From: Pseudomonas putida
Lineage (GTDB): Bacteria; Pseudomonadota; Gammaproteobacteria; Pseudomonadales; Pseudomonadaceae
NCBI RefSeq assembly: GCF_005080685.1
Contig: NZ_CP039371.1
Location: forward strand, 5,890,001 to 5,954,000
Length of the DNA: 64,000 nt
Direction of reading: 5' to 3'
Within the stretch, counting starts at the first letter, position 1, and every line of letters starts with the position of its first letter. Under the pieces are notes generated by a model. It was not told where the DNA came from. It made no database searches and saw only the letters and a program-made list of their open reading frames with translations. The translations under genes and the position numbers were made by a program. Shown here piece after piece: positions 41,866 through 51,458 of this stretch.

Positions 41866-42897
41866 ATGGCCAAACGCCAACTCAATCGCCGCCAGAACTG
41901 GCGTATCGAAAAAATCCAGAACGAACGCGCCGCCCGCGCCGCCAAACGCGAGCAGCATGCGCTGCAGGAACTGGAGGGCGGCGACCTGGGGCCTGAACAG
42001 TTGGGCCTGGTGATCGCCCACTTCGGTGTGCAGGTGGAAGTCGAGGCACAGGACGGCGAGTCAGCCGGCCAGGTCTTCCGCTGCCACCTGCGGGCCAACC
42101 TGCCAGCGCTGGTCACCGGTGATCGCGTAGTCTGGCGTGCCGGCAACCAGGGCATCGGCGTGATCGTCGCGCAGATGCCACGCAGCACCGAATTGTGCAG
42201 GCCGAACAACCATGGTCAGCTCAAGCCGGTGGCGGCCAACGTCGACCTGATCGTGATCGTCTTCGCCCCGGCCCCCGAACCCCACCCCAACCTCATCGAC
42301 CGCTACCTGGTGGCGGCCGAGCATGCTGGCATCCGCCCGCTGCTGCTGCTGAACAAGGCCGACCTCATCGACGAGCAGAACGGCCCCGGCCTGCATGAGC
42401 TGCTCGAGGTGTACCGCGAGCTGGGCTATCCGCTGCTGGAAGTCTCGGCCCATCAGGGCGATGGCATGCAGCGCTTGCAGCAGATGCTGGACGGCCACAT
42501 CAGCGTGTTCGTCGGGCAATCGGGCGTGGGCAAGTCGTCGCTGGTCAACAGCCTGCTACCCGAGGCCGGGACGCGGGTCGGCGACCTCTCCGAGTGGTCC
42601 GGCCAGGGCACCCACACCACCACCACCGCACGCTTGTACCACTTCCCCAACGGCGGCGACCTGATCGACTCGCCGGGCATTCGCGAATTCGGCCTGGCCC
42701 ACGTCAGCCGCGACGACGTCGAAGCAGGCTTCATCGAGTTCCGAGACCTGTTCGGCACCTGCCGCTTCCGCGATTGCAAGCATGACCGGGAACCTGGCTG
42801 CGCGCTGCTCAAGGCCCTGGAAGACGGCCGGATCAAACCACAGCGCATGAACAGCTATCGCTCGATCATCGCCAGCCTCACGCAAGACAGCTACTGA
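41866..42897 (+). CDS. rsgA: Small ribosomal subunit biogenesis GTPase RsgA
   Basis: This 343-residue GTPase matures the 30S subunit. It has a basic N terminus, an OB fold (about 45-115), a circularly permuted G domain with LLNKADL (G4) before [14 protein letters not shown] (G1) and DSPGIREF (G3), and a C-terminal zinc finger with [15 protein letters not shown] 45-bp perfect inverted repeat follows. Confidence 0.97.
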   Translation: MAKRQLNRRQNWRIEKIQNERAARAAKREQHALQELEGGDLGPEQLGLVIAHFGVQVEVEAQDGESAGQVFRCHLRANLPALVTGDRVVWRAGNQGIGVIVAQMPRSTELCRPNNHGQLKPVAANVDLIVIVFAPAPEPHPNLIDRYLVAAEHAGIRPLLLLNKADLIDEQNGPGLHELLEVYRELGYPLLEVSAHQGDGMQRLQQMLDGHISVFVGQSGVGKSSLVNSLLPEAGTRVGDLSEWSGQGTHTTTTARLYHFPNGGDLIDSPGIREFGLAHVSRDDVEAGFIEFRDLFGTCRFRDCKHDREPGCALLKALEDGRIKPQRMNSYRSIIASLTQDSY

Positions 42898-42904
42898 TGC
42901 AATT

Positions 42905-43006
42905 GGGGCCGCTACGCGCCCCTTCGCGGCACAAGGCCGCTCCTACAGGGATATGCATTCCCCTGTAGGAGCGGCCTTGTGCCGCGAAGGGGCGCGTAGC
43001 GGCCCC
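42905..43006. repeat. Long perfect REP-type inverted repeat between rsgA and motB
   Basis: Two 45-base arms (42905-42949 and 42962-43006) are perfect inverted copies around a 12-base loop. Each arm contains the GCGGCCTTGTGCCGCG core plus an outer GGGGCCGCTACGCGCCCC palindrome. It is the longest perfect hairpin in the window and lies between convergent genes. Confidence 0.9.
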
Positions 43007-43020
43007 ATGTTCCACACCGT

Positions 43021-44058
43021 CTACTGCCCCTTGGCTTCGTCCATCTTCAACACGCCATCCTCGAAGATGTTCAGCTTCTGCCGCAGTTCGCGCGGCTGCA
43101 TCGGCGTATCGCCCGCCCCCGGCGTCGCCGAGGCCGCTGGCGCGGCAGGTGCGCCAGGCGTAGCGGGTGGCGGGTTGGCGCCAGGTGCAGGTGCGGCGTC
43201 CGGCGCGCCTTGCTGGCCTTCGATATCGCGCTGGGCCTTCTTGGTCAGGACGATGATGTCAATGCGACGGTTGACCGGGTTGAACGGGTTCTTGCGGTCG
43301 AACAGCGATGACGAGGCGTAGCCGACCACTCGCGCCACCTGCTCGTCCGGGTAGCCTCCGGCAACCAGCGCCCGACGCGCCGCGTTGGCCCGGTTGGCCG
43401 ACAGCTCCCAGTTGCCGAAATCTCCCGTGCCGGCATAGGGCTTGGCGTCGGTGTGGCCACTGATGCTGATCTTGTTCGGCACCGCCTTGATGGTGTCGGC
43501 CATCGCCAGCAGGATGTCCTCGAAATACGGCTGCAAGCGGGCACTGCCGAGGTCGAACATCGGCCGGTTCTCGGCGTCCATGATCTGGATGCGCAAACCG
43601 TCCTGGGTGATCTCGAACAGGATCTGGTCCTTGAACTTCTGCAGCTCGGGGTTTTCCTCGACCTTGTTCTGCAACTCCTGCAGCAACAGCTCCAGGCGTT
43701 CACGCTCGACCTGCTCGGCCAGGGTCTCGACCTGGTCCTTGTCCAGCTGGATGCTGGTATTGGGCGTAGGCTCTGACTTTTCTTCCGGGTTGATGGTCTT
43801 TTCCGGCGCCAGTTGTGGCGAACCGCCCAGGTCGATGACGTAGGGCGTGCCGCTTTCGGAAAAGCCGATCGGGTCCTTGAAGTATCCGGCAATGGCGATC
43901 TTCTGCTCGGGCGTGGCCGTGGACAGCAGCCACAGCACCAGGAAGAACGCCATCATCGCCGTGGCGAAGTCGGCGAAAGCGATCTTCCAGGCTCCGCCAT
44001 GGTGGCCGCCGCCGAAGCGCTTGACGCGCTTGATGATTATCGGCTGATTGTTTTCCAT
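43021..44058 (-). CDS. motB: Flagellar motor stator protein MotB
   Basis: This 345-residue stator subunit has a single N-terminal membrane helix with the proton-binding Asp (FADFATAMMAFFLVLWLL), a plug/linker region and a C-terminal OmpA-like peptidoglycan-binding domain (ISGHTDAKPY … RRIDIIVLTK). A Pro/Ala-rich tail of about 40 residues ends the protein. Three bases separate it from motA. Confidence 0.95.
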   Translation of the reverse strand: MENNQPIIIKRVKRFGGGHHGGAWKIAFADFATAMMAFFLVLWLLSTATPEQKIAIAGYFKDPIGFSESGTPYVIDLGGSPQLAPEKTINPEEKSEPTPNTSIQLDKDQVETLAEQVERERLELLLQELQNKVEENPELQKFKDQILFEITQDGLRIQIMDAENRPMFDLGSARLQPYFEDILLAMADTIKAVPNKISISGHTDAKPYAGTGDFGNWELSANRANAARRALVAGGYPDEQVARVVGYASSSLFDRKNPFNPVNRRIDIIVLTKKAQRDIEGQQGAPDAAPAPGANPPPATPGAPAAPAASATPGAGDTPMQPRELRQKLNIFEDGVLKMDEAKGQ

Positions 44059-44061
44059 GAC

Positions 44062-44913
44062 TCAGCGACCACGAACCGCTTGTTCCAGCTCGGAGAAGCT
44101 TGGGCGGTGCTTGGGGTACAGCACCTTGCGGCCGAACTCGACGGCCAGCGACGGCGGCATGCCCGAGGCCGAGGCAACCAGCGAGGCCTTGATCGATTCG
44201 TAGAGATTGATCTCTTCCTTGGCGTCGTGCTCCAGGCACTTGGCCAGCGGACCGAAGAAGCCGTAGGCCGCGAGAATACCGAAGAAGGTACCGACCAGCG
44301 CCGCGCCCACGTGCAGGCCGATCGAGGCCTGGTCGCCGTCGCCCAGCGAAGCCATGGTCACCACGATGCCCAGTACCGCCGCGACGATACCGAAGCCCGG
44401 CATGCCGTCGGCGATGCCGTTGACCGCGTGCGATGGGTGCTCGAGCTCTTCCTTCATGTTCAACAGCTCCATGTCGAACAGGCCTTCGAGCTCATGGGGT
44501 GCCATGTTGCCGGTGGACATGATGCGCAGGTAGTCGCAGATGAACGCGGTCATGCGCTCATCGCCCAACACCGAGGGGTACTTGGCGAAGATCGGGCTGG
44601 CCGCGGCATCTTCGATATCGCTCTCGATCGCCATCATGCCTTCACGGCGGCTCTTGTTGAGGATCTCGTAGACCAGGCCCAGCACTTCCATATAGTAGGC
44701 ATGGGTAAAGCGCGAGCCGAACATCTTCATCGACTTCTTGATTACATGCATGGTCATGTAACCGGGGTTGGCCTGAAGGAACGCACCGAAGGCCGCACCG
44801 CCGATGATCAGCACTTCGAATGGCTGGATCAGCGCCGCAATCTTGCCGTGGGAAAGAACGTATCCGCCGAGCACGCTCGCGAATACGACGATGATGCCGA
44901 TAATTTTAGCCAT
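44062..44913 (-). CDS. motA: Flagellar motor stator protein MotA
   Basis: This 283-residue protein has four membrane helices, a long cytoplasmic loop with charged residues that engage FliG, and the conserved GMPGFGIVAAVLGIVVTM segment. With MotB it forms the proton-driven stator of flagellar rotation. A sigma-28 promoter lies about 65 bases upstream. Confidence 0.97.
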   Translation of the reverse strand: MAKIIGIIVVFASVLGGYVLSHGKIAALIQPFEVLIIGGAAFGAFLQANPGYMTMHVIKKSMKMFGSRFTHAYYMEVLGLVYEILNKSRREGMMAIESDIEDAAASPIFAKYPSVLGDERMTAFICDYLRIMSTGNMAPHELEGLFDMELLNMKEELEHPSHAVNGIADGMPGFGIVAAVLGIVVTMASLGDGDQASIGLHVGAALVGTFFGILAAYGFFGPLAKCLEHDAKEEINLYESIKASLVASASGMPPSLAVEFGRKVLYPKHRPSFSELEQAVRGR

Positions 44914-44977
44914 AGGTTCAAAGCACTTGCAGTCGTGGTCAGGGTCGGGGACGGGAGCTTTAAAACTCTTCTTCTAC

Positions 44978-45004
44978 TTATCGGCAGAACTGCGCCAGAC
45001 TATA
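44978..45004 (-). promoter_or_regulatory. Sigma-28 (FliA) promoter of motAB
   Basis: On the minus strand the sequence reads TATAGTCT, 11 bases, GCCGATAA. The -10 matches consensus fully and the -35 matches TAAAGTTT at 6 of 8, with exact spacing. This ties motAB to late flagellar gene control. Confidence 0.75.
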
Positions 45005-45043
45005 GCCACTAAAAGCGAAAAGCCAGTTCGGACTGATGTCAAA

Positions 45044-46579
45044 ATGCCAATTGAAACTAAGGTACCTGCTGAGATTCCGCGCACGTTGAAGGCCTGGGTA
45101 ACGTTACTCGACGGCATCCGCCTGCCGGTGCCCAAGAACAGTTACGACCGGGTCATGGCCGCCATCAACGATAGCCGCCGTTCCCTGCGCGACATCGCCG
45201 AACTGATGCAGGACAGCCCGGCCCTGGTGCTCTCGGTGATGCGCGAGGCCAACCACCCGGGCAACCCGAGCCAGGCCGAGCCCGCCGAGAGCCTGGAAAT
45301 CGCGCTCAACCGCCTGGGCCTGGCACGCAGCGAACAGCTGCTCAAACGCCTGCCGTCGCTGCCGGAAGACGAGCTACCGCCGGTGCTGTGCCAGTTCCTG
45401 CTGATCAGCCAGCACGCCTCGCAGCAGGCCAGCGGCCTGTTCGCCAGCCGCCTGGCGCGGCTGTGGCAGGAGATCCACTGGGGCAGCTTGCTGTTCCTGG
45501 CGCCGCTATGGCCGCTGGCCCTGGCCTACCCCAAGCTGCTCGACGCGTGGGAGCTGCGGGTTATCCACAAGGGCGAGGACGCCACGCACGTTGAGCAGGA
45601 GCTGTTCGGCGTACGCATCATGGCCCTCTGCCAGGCGGTGGCCGAGCATTGGCGCCTGCCGCAATGGGTTACCCAGGGCTACCGGCTGCTGCTCGAAGAG
45701 CGCGAGCAACTGGCGCTGGTACTGAATATCGCCCGCGATCCGGATGAACTCAGCCAGCAGCACCGCCTGGACGAGGAGCCCGGCCTGCGCCGGTGGTTCA
45801 ACCAGCCCGCCAATACCGTGCTGCTGGCCAACAACCTGGCCCTGGCTGCCCAGGTCGGTTGGGACAACCCTCACCTGCTGCGCTGGCAGTTGCTGACCGC
45901 GCTGTACCTGCAAACCTCACTGGACGACGTGCAGCAGCAGGTGCACCAGCAGGCTGCGGCCAGTGCCCGCCATCACGCCCGGCACGCCGTGTTCCACCCC
46001 GCAGAGGCACTGATCTGGCCCTGGCAGCAACGTCGCCCGCACCCGGACATGCTCACCCCGCCGCCTCCCGGCAGCGATGACCTGGCGCGCTGGCGCAAGC
46101 TCTGCCAGGAACTGCTGGCGCAACCCAGCCCCTTCGCCAACGCCGTGCACCTGGCCACCCAGGCCCGCGAGGCGCTGCAGGCCTGCGGCATGCAACGCAT
46201 CCTGCTGCTGACTCTGGACCGCGCCAGCGACTACCTGCGCGTGCAGCAGGCCAGTGGGTTGCCCAAGGAAGCGGCGGCCATTGCCCTGCAAGTGCCGCAG
46301 AACAGGTTGCTGCAAAAGCTGGTGAGCAAGGCTGCGCAACTGCGCCTGACGCCCGAGAACCACGGCCAGTTCGCCGCCCTGTTGCCCGCCCCGCTGCGCG
46401 CGCTGTTCCACAGCGAGCACCTGCTGCTGCGCTCGCTGGCGGTGGATGACCAGGTCCTGATGCTGGCGGTGGCCGACCAGGGCGGCAAGCCGTTGGCCGA
46501 TGTCAGCGTGCAGGCCTTCGGCAAAACCGCGCAATGCATCGAGCGGGCGCTGGCCGTGTTTGCCAACCGCAACCCTTGA
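45044..46579 (+). CDS. HDOD domain-containing protein
   Basis: This 511-residue cytosolic protein has an N-terminal HDOD domain (about residues 25-225), a metal-independent relative of HD phosphohydrolases found in signalling proteins, and a C-terminal region (about 340-510) that may be GAF-like. The output is unknown. The start at 45044 (MPIETKVPAEIP) is chosen because the 80 codons upstream overlap the motA promoter region and are not protein-like. It is divergent from motA, which suggests but does not prove a link to motility. Confidence 0.75.
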   Translation: MPIETKVPAEIPRTLKAWVTLLDGIRLPVPKNSYDRVMAAINDSRRSLRDIAELMQDSPALVLSVMREANHPGNPSQAEPAESLEIALNRLGLARSEQLLKRLPSLPEDELPPVLCQFLLISQHASQQASGLFASRLARLWQEIHWGSLLFLAPLWPLALAYPKLLDAWELRVIHKGEDATHVEQELFGVRIMALCQAVAEHWRLPQWVTQGYRLLLEEREQLALVLNIARDPDELSQQHRLDEEPGLRRWFNQPANTVLLANNLALAAQVGWDNPHLLRWQLLTALYLQTSLDDVQQQVHQQAAASARHHARHAVFHPAEALIWPWQQRRPHPDMLTPPPPGSDDLARWRKLCQELLAQPSPFANAVHLATQAREALQACGMQRILLLTLDRASDYLRVQQASGLPKEAAAIALQVPQNRLLQKLVSKAAQLRLTPENHGQFAALLPAPLRALFHSEHLLLRSLAVDDQVLMLAVADQGGKPLADVSVQAFGKTAQCIERALAVFANRNP

Positions 46580-46622
46580 GCCTTGCGCTACAATCGCCCT
46601 CTTTCCACACTGGAGAACGTGG

Positions 46623-47432
46623 ATGACTGATTTTTCCGGCCTGCCCCTGGTGATCGAGCCCGCAGACCTGTTGCCGCGCCTGGATTGCCCACAGTTGATC
46701 CTGGTCGACCTGAGCAGCGCCAATCGCTACATCAGCGGGCATATCCCCGGCGCCCGCTTCGTCGAAGGCAAGCGTACCCAACTCGGCCAGCCGCCGGCCC
46801 CTGGCCTGCTGCCGGCCGTGGGCGACCTGGAGAAACTGTTTAGCGAACTCGGCCATCGCGAGGACGCCGTCTACGTGGTCTACGACGATGAGGGCGGCGG
46901 CTGGGCCGGGCGCTTCATCTGGCTGCTCGACGTCATCGGCCACAAGGCCTACCACTACCTCAACGGCGGCATCCAGGCCTGGCCGGCGGACAAGCTCACC
47001 ACCGAGGTGCCACCGCCTTGCAACACCCAGGTGGCGCTGCAGCTGCACGGCGAGCCGACCGCCACCCGCGAATACCTGCAAAGCCGCCTGGGCGCCGACG
47101 ACCTGGTCATCTGGGATGCCCGCGGCCCGCAGGAATACAACGGCGAGAAAGTGCTGGCGGCCAAGGGCGGACACATCCCCGGTGCGGTCAACTTCGAGTG
47201 GACCGCCGGCATGGACCTCAACGATCACCAGCGCATCCGCAAGGACATCGCCGAGGTGCTCGAGCGCCTGGGCATCACCCCGGACAAGGAAGTGATCACC
47301 CACTGCCAGACCCACCGCCGCTCCGGTTTCACCTATCTGGTGGCCAAGGCCCTCGGCTACCCACGGGTCAAGGCGTACGCCGGCTCGTGGAGCGAATGGG
47401 GCAACCACCCGGACACGCCTGTAGAAGTCTAA
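46623..47432 (+). CDS. Two-domain rhodanese-type sulfurtransferase
   Basis: This 269-residue protein has two rhodanese domains. The second carries the active-site loop CQTHRRSG with Cys228, while the first lacks a matching cysteine. The family moves sulfane sulfur from thiosulfate or 3-mercaptopyruvate. The ATG at 46623 follows GGAG with good spacing. psd begins nine bases after the stop. Confidence 0.9.
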   Translation: MTDFSGLPLVIEPADLLPRLDCPQLILVDLSSANRYISGHIPGARFVEGKRTQLGQPPAPGLLPAVGDLEKLFSELGHREDAVYVVYDDEGGGWAGRFIWLLDVIGHKAYHYLNGGIQAWPADKLTTEVPPPCNTQVALQLHGEPTATREYLQSRLGADDLVIWDARGPQEYNGEKVLAAKGGHIPGAVNFEWTAGMDLNDHQRIRKDIAEVLERLGITPDKEVITHCQTHRRSGFTYLVAKALGYPRVKAYAGSWSEWGNHPDTPVEV

Positions 47433-47441
47433 GGAACCTGC

Positions 47442-48305
47442 ATGAAATCCCGTTTGTTCATCATCAGCCAGTACCTGCTGCCGCACCACTTGCTGTCACG
47501 GCTGGCCGGCTGCGTTGCCGAGTGTCGCGCGCGCTGGTTCAAGAATGCCTTCACCGCCTGGTTCGCCAAGCGCTACCAGGTCAACATGAGCGAAGCGTTG
47601 GTCGAGGACCTCACCGCCTACGAGCACTTCAACGCCTTCTTCACCCGCGCGCTCAAACCGGGTGCACGCCCGCTGGACGAGACCCCGGGAGCCATCCTCA
47701 GCCCAGCCGATGGCGCGATCAGCCAGCTCGGCCCGATCGAGCATGGCCGCATCTTCCAGGCCAAAGGTCACAGCTTCAGTGCCCAGGAGTTGCTGGGCGG
47801 CGATCCGGCCCTGGCCGCGCCGTTCATGGGCGGCGAATTCGCCACCGTGTACCTGTCGCCCAAGGACTACCACCGCGTGCACATGCCGCTGGCCGGCACC
47901 CTGCGCGAGATGGTCTACGTGCCCGGTCGCCTGTTCTCGGTCAACCAGACCACCGCGGAGAACGTGCCGGAGCTGTTCGCTCGTAACGAGCGCGTGGTGT
48001 GCCTGTTCGACACCGAGCGTGGGCCGATGGCCGTGGTGCTGGTCGGTGCGATGATCGTCGCCTCGATCGAAACCGTCTGGGCCGGCCTGGTTACGCCGCC
48101 CAAGCGTGAGATCAAGACCTTCCGCTACGACGAAGGCAGCCGCGCGCCGATCCACCTGGAAAAAGGCGCCGAGCTTGGCCGCTTCAAGCTGGGCTCCACC
48201 GCCATCGTGCTGTTTGGCCCCGAGCAGGTGAAGTGGGCCCAGACCCTGGGTGCCGGCTCGGCCGTGCGCATGGGCGAGTTGCTGGCAACGCCTGCCCAGG
48301 CCTGA
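47442..48305 (+). CDS. psd: Phosphatidylserine decarboxylase proenzyme
   Basis: This 287-residue inner-membrane enzyme makes phosphatidylethanolamine. The self-cleavage site LGST is present (G251-S252), where the serine becomes the pyruvoyl group; the [11 protein letters not shown] and PADGAI motifs are clear. Probably co-transcribed with the upstream sulfurtransferase. Confidence 0.97.
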   Translation: MKSRLFIISQYLLPHHLLSRLAGCVAECRARWFKNAFTAWFAKRYQVNMSEALVEDLTAYEHFNAFFTRALKPGARPLDETPGAILSPADGAISQLGPIEHGRIFQAKGHSFSAQELLGGDPALAAPFMGGEFATVYLSPKDYHRVHMPLAGTLREMVYVPGRLFSVNQTTAENVPELFARNERVVCLFDTERGPMAVVLVGAMIVASIETVWAGLVTPPKREIKTFRYDEGSRAPIHLEKGAELGRFKLGSTAIVLFGPEQVKWAQTLGAGSAVRMGELLATPAQA

Positions 48306-48321
48306 TTGCCTGATGAATCCC

Positions 48322-48444
48322 CGGGGCCGCTCTGCGGCCCAATCGCGACACAAGGCCGCTCCCACAGGTTAGGTGCATATTTTTAATGCAGCGCCTAACC
48401 GGTGGGAGCGGCCTTGTGTCGCGATTGGGCTGCGAAGCAGCCCC
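48322..48444. repeat. REP-like inverted pair between psd and serB
   Basis: Arms at about 48323-48368 and 48401-48444 carry the GCGGCCTTGTGTCGCGATTGGGC core as near-perfect inverted copies. It lies between convergent genes. Confidence 0.85.
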
Positions 48445-48455
48445 ACGTTATCTGA

Positions 48456-49670
48456 TCAGCCGCGAGCTTCGCGGTCACGCAGACCCAACAGGTACAACAC
48501 GCCATCCAGGCCCAGGGTCGAGATCGCCTGCTTGGCCGACTGGCGCACCAGCGGCTTGGCGCGGAAAGCCACGCCCAGCCCGGCCAGGGCCAGCATCGGC
48601 AGGTCGTTGGCACCGTCACCCACGGCGATGGTCTGCTCGAGCTGCAGGCCTTCGTCAGCGGCCAGCTTTTGCAGCAAGTCAGCCTTGCGCTGGGCGTCGA
48701 CGATCGGCTCCACGGCCACCCCAGTGACCTTGCCGTCGACCACTTCCAGCTCGTTGGCGAAGACGTAGTCGATGCCCAGGCGTGCCTGCACCTGCTTGGC
48801 GAAATAGCTGAAGCCACCGGACAGGATCGCGGTCTTGTAGCCCAGGCGCTTGAGCTCGGCGAACAGGTTCTCGGCGCCTTCGGTCAGGCGCAGCGAAGCA
48901 CCGATCTGATCCAGCACGCCTACGTCCAGGCCCTTGAGCAACGCCATGCGCTCCTTGAAGCTGGCGCGGAAGTCCAGCTCGCCACGCATGGCCCGCTCGG
49001 TGATCGCCGCTACCTGCTCACCGACACCCGCGGCCTTGGCCAGTTCGTCGATGACTTCGGCTTCGATCAGCGTCGAGTCCATGTCAAACACCGCCAGGCG
49101 GCGGTTGCGGCGGAACAGGTCGTCCTTCTGGAAGGCGATGTCGATGTCCAGCGCCTCGGCCAGGGCGAAGAAGTCGCTGCGCAGTGCCTGGGCATCGCTT
49201 GGCACGCCACGTACGGAAATCTCCAGGGCGGCCTTGCCCTTGTCGGCTTCGGCCTCCAGCGAAACACGGGCCGACAGACGCTCGATGCGCTCAATGGTCA
49301 GGCCGTATTGGCTGATCACCGCACTCACCCGCTGCAGTTGCTCAGGTTTGATCTTGCGGCTGAGCAGCGTCACGATGTGTCGCGCCTCGCCGTGGCCATC
49401 GGCCCAATGCTGGTAGTCGGCCTCGGAAATCGGCGTGTAGCGGGCCTGCAGGTTCAATTCATGAGCCTTGGCCTGCACGCTTTGCAGCAGGTTGGTGGCC
49501 ACTTCGTTATCCGGGATATCGACCAGGATGCCGAACGACAAGGTGCCGTGCATGACCGCCAGGCCGATGTCGAGGATGTTCACACCACCCTGGAGCAGGA
49601 CGCCGGTCAGGGCGGCAGTGAGACCGGGACGGTCTTCACCGGTGATGTTGATCAGGACGATTTCGCGCAC
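48456..49670 (-). CDS. serB: Phosphoserine phosphatase
   Basis: This 404-residue enzyme finishes serine synthesis. Two N-terminal ACT-type domains (about 1-170) precede a HAD phosphatase domain with the nucleophile motif FDMDSTLIEAEVID and GDGANDLPML. I chose the GTG at 49670 (VREIVLINITG), the usual family start; an ATG 11 codons upstream (49703) is the alternative. Divergent from the AhpA/YtjB-like gene, as in many gammaproteobacteria. Confidence 0.94.
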   Translation of the reverse strand: MREIVLINITGEDRPGLTAALTGVLLQGGVNILDIGLAVMHGTLSFGILVDIPDNEVATNLLQSVQAKAHELNLQARYTPISEADYQHWADGHGEARHIVTLLSRKIKPEQLQRVSAVISQYGLTIERIERLSARVSLEAEADKGKAALEISVRGVPSDAQALRSDFFALAEALDIDIAFQKDDLFRRNRRLAVFDMDSTLIEAEVIDELAKAAGVGEQVAAITERAMRGELDFRASFKERMALLKGLDVGVLDQIGASLRLTEGAENLFAELKRLGYKTAILSGGFSYFAKQVQARLGIDYVFANELEVVDGKVTGVAVEPIVDAQRKADLLQKLAADEGLQLEQTIAVGDGANDLPMLALAGLGVAFRAKPLVRQSAKQAISTLGLDGVLYLLGLRDREARG

Positions 49671-49805
49671 AACCTGGCTCCGACTTCGATGAAAAATGCG
49701 CATTCTACCGATTTTCCGTGACCATCGGGCACCATCGCTACTTTGCCGACAAATTACGGCTCGCTATACTGCGCAACACTTTTCTGCCATTAAGAGCCGC
49801 GCTCT

Positions 49806-51281
49806 GTGAACCGGCCCACGCCCGTCAAGCCAGACAACTTCTTCCTGATGATCTTCCGTGCCCTGCGTCAACGTCGCGTTCCACTGGCACTGCGCATCGC
49901 CAGCACCAACATATTCCTGGTGGCGCTGGCGCTGGTGATCTATGCCTGTGTCATGGGCCTGCAGTTCAAGCAGGCCATGCATGAACAGGCTGACGCCCTC
50001 GGCCAGAGCCTCACCACCCAGACCGCAACCTCGGCCACCGAGCTGCTGGTGTCGAACGACATCCTCAGTCTCAACGTGCTGCTGGGCAACCTGGTGAAAA
50101 ACCCCCTGGTGGCGCACGCGGCGATCTACAGCGTCGACAACCGGATCCTCGCCGAGGCCGGCCAGCGTCCGCGCAACAGCCTGTTGGGCGAGGCCGAGGG
50201 CCTGTACCAGACCAAGATCACCTTCCAGGACGTCACCGCCGGGCAGCTACGCATCAGCCTGGACATGAGCCAGTTCCAGCAGCCGATGCTGATCAGCCTG
50301 CAGAGCATGGGCATCCTTGCCGCGATCCTGCTGGCCCTGGCCTTGAGCCTGAGCCTGCGCCAGGGGCGCTACATCACCACGCCGCTGCTGCAGCTGCGTG
50401 TCTGGCTGCGTGACCCGCACCCCTACACACCGGCCATCGACCGCCAGGACGAGATCGGCGACCTGGCGCGCCAACTGCACACCCGCCTGGCGCCGCCGCC
50501 GCCACCGGAGCCAGAGGAAGAAGAGGAAGACGAAGGCGACTTCGACGACCTGCACGACGATCCTCACCACGATGCGCCACCCGCGCCGCGTGCCGTCGCC
50601 AGGCCAGGCAGCGTGGCTCACGCCGACGAGGACGATGACGAGGCCTTTGCCGGCCTGCTGGACAACGACGAACCAGCGCCCAGGGCCGCCATGGTCGAAT
50701 CGGACGAACCGCAGAACAGCGCCGTGCTGGCCGTGCAACTGGGTTCCCAGGAGCAATTGCGGCGCCTGCCGCGTACCCGCCTGACCGAACTGCTGGAGCG
50801 CTATCGCGACTGCCTGGAGCAAGCGGCCTCGCTGTACGATGGCGAAACCTACACACTCAACGATGGCAGCACCCTGGTCTTGTTCCACAGCCGCGACAGT
50901 GGCGAGGACTACCTGACCAACGCCATCTGCTGCGGCGAGCTGCTGCGCGCCCTGGGTCATGCCCTGCAGATCGAGGTGGCCGACAGCGGCATTACCCTGC
51001 AACTGCAGCTGGGCCTGGTGCATGGCGACGACCTGCAGGGGCTGGAGCAGGTCGACCTGCTGATGACCGAAAAGGCCCAGGACGCCCTGGCCCTCTCGCA
51101 GCACAGCCGCAACCTGCTGCTGGTCGAGCGGCAGATCAGCGACGATGCGCTGATCCGCCAACGCGCGCGCATCCGCCCGATTGCCAGCCCCGAAGGCGCC
51201 TGTTGTGTAGAGCGGCTGATGGAGCCATACCCGTCGATGCTGGAACGCCAGCTGGCGCGGATGGACGAGCGACGAGGCTGA
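49806..51281 (+). CDS. AhpA/YtjB-family membrane protein
   Basis: This 491-residue protein has two membrane helices (about 34-54 and 165-185) around a periplasmic domain of about 110 residues, then a HAMP-like stretch, a highly acidic low-complexity linker (about residues 229-300: Pro run, then Glu/Asp/His) and a C-terminal soluble domain. Its place divergent from serB matches E. coli ytjB (smp). Start codon is GTG at 49806. Molecular function is not established. Confidence 0.75.
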   Translation: MNRPTPVKPDNFFLMIFRALRQRRVPLALRIASTNIFLVALALVIYACVMGLQFKQAMHEQADALGQSLTTQTATSATELLVSNDILSLNVLLGNLVKNPLVAHAAIYSVDNRILAEAGQRPRNSLLGEAEGLYQTKITFQDVTAGQLRISLDMSQFQQPMLISLQSMGILAAILLALALSLSLRQGRYITTPLLQLRVWLRDPHPYTPAIDRQDEIGDLARQLHTRLAPPPPPEPEEEEEDEGDFDDLHDDPHHDAPPAPRAVARPGSVAHADEDDDEAFAGLLDNDEPAPRAAMVESDEPQNSAVLAVQLGSQEQLRRLPRTRLTELLERYRDCLEQAASLYDGETYTLNDGSTLVLFHSRDSGEDYLTNAICCGELLRALGHALQIEVADSGITLQLQLGLVHGDDLQGLEQVDLLMTEKAQDALALSQHSRNLLLVERQISDDALIRQRARIRPIASPEGACCVERLMEPYPSMLERQLARMDERRG

Positions 51282-51293
51282 TTCGAGATCCTT

Positions 51294-51393
51294 GGGGCTG
51301 CTTTGCAGCCCTATCGCGACACAAGGCCGCTCCCACAGGTCCAGCGGCTTGTGGGAGCGGCCTTGTGTCGCGATAGGGCTGCGAAGCGGCCCC
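51294..51393. repeat. REP-like inverted pair after the AhpA-like gene
   Basis: Arms of about 45 bases (51294-51339 and 51350-51393) carry the GCGGCCTTGTGTCGCGATAGGGC core in inverted orientation with a short loop. Same subfamily as the pair at 48322-48444. Confidence 0.85.
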
Positions 51394-51404
51394 AGTACTT
51401 TCGG

Positions 51405-51448
51405 CACCCACAAAAAAGCCCGCATGAGCGCGGGCTTTTTTGTGGGTG
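51405..51448. terminator. Bidirectional rho-independent terminator
   Basis: A perfect 19-bp stem (51405-51423 with 51430-51448) includes a GCCCGC/GCGGGC core with an A-run on one side and a T-run on the other, so it can stop transcripts from both convergent neighbours. Confidence 0.9.
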
Positions 51449-51458
51449 TTCGGCTCGG

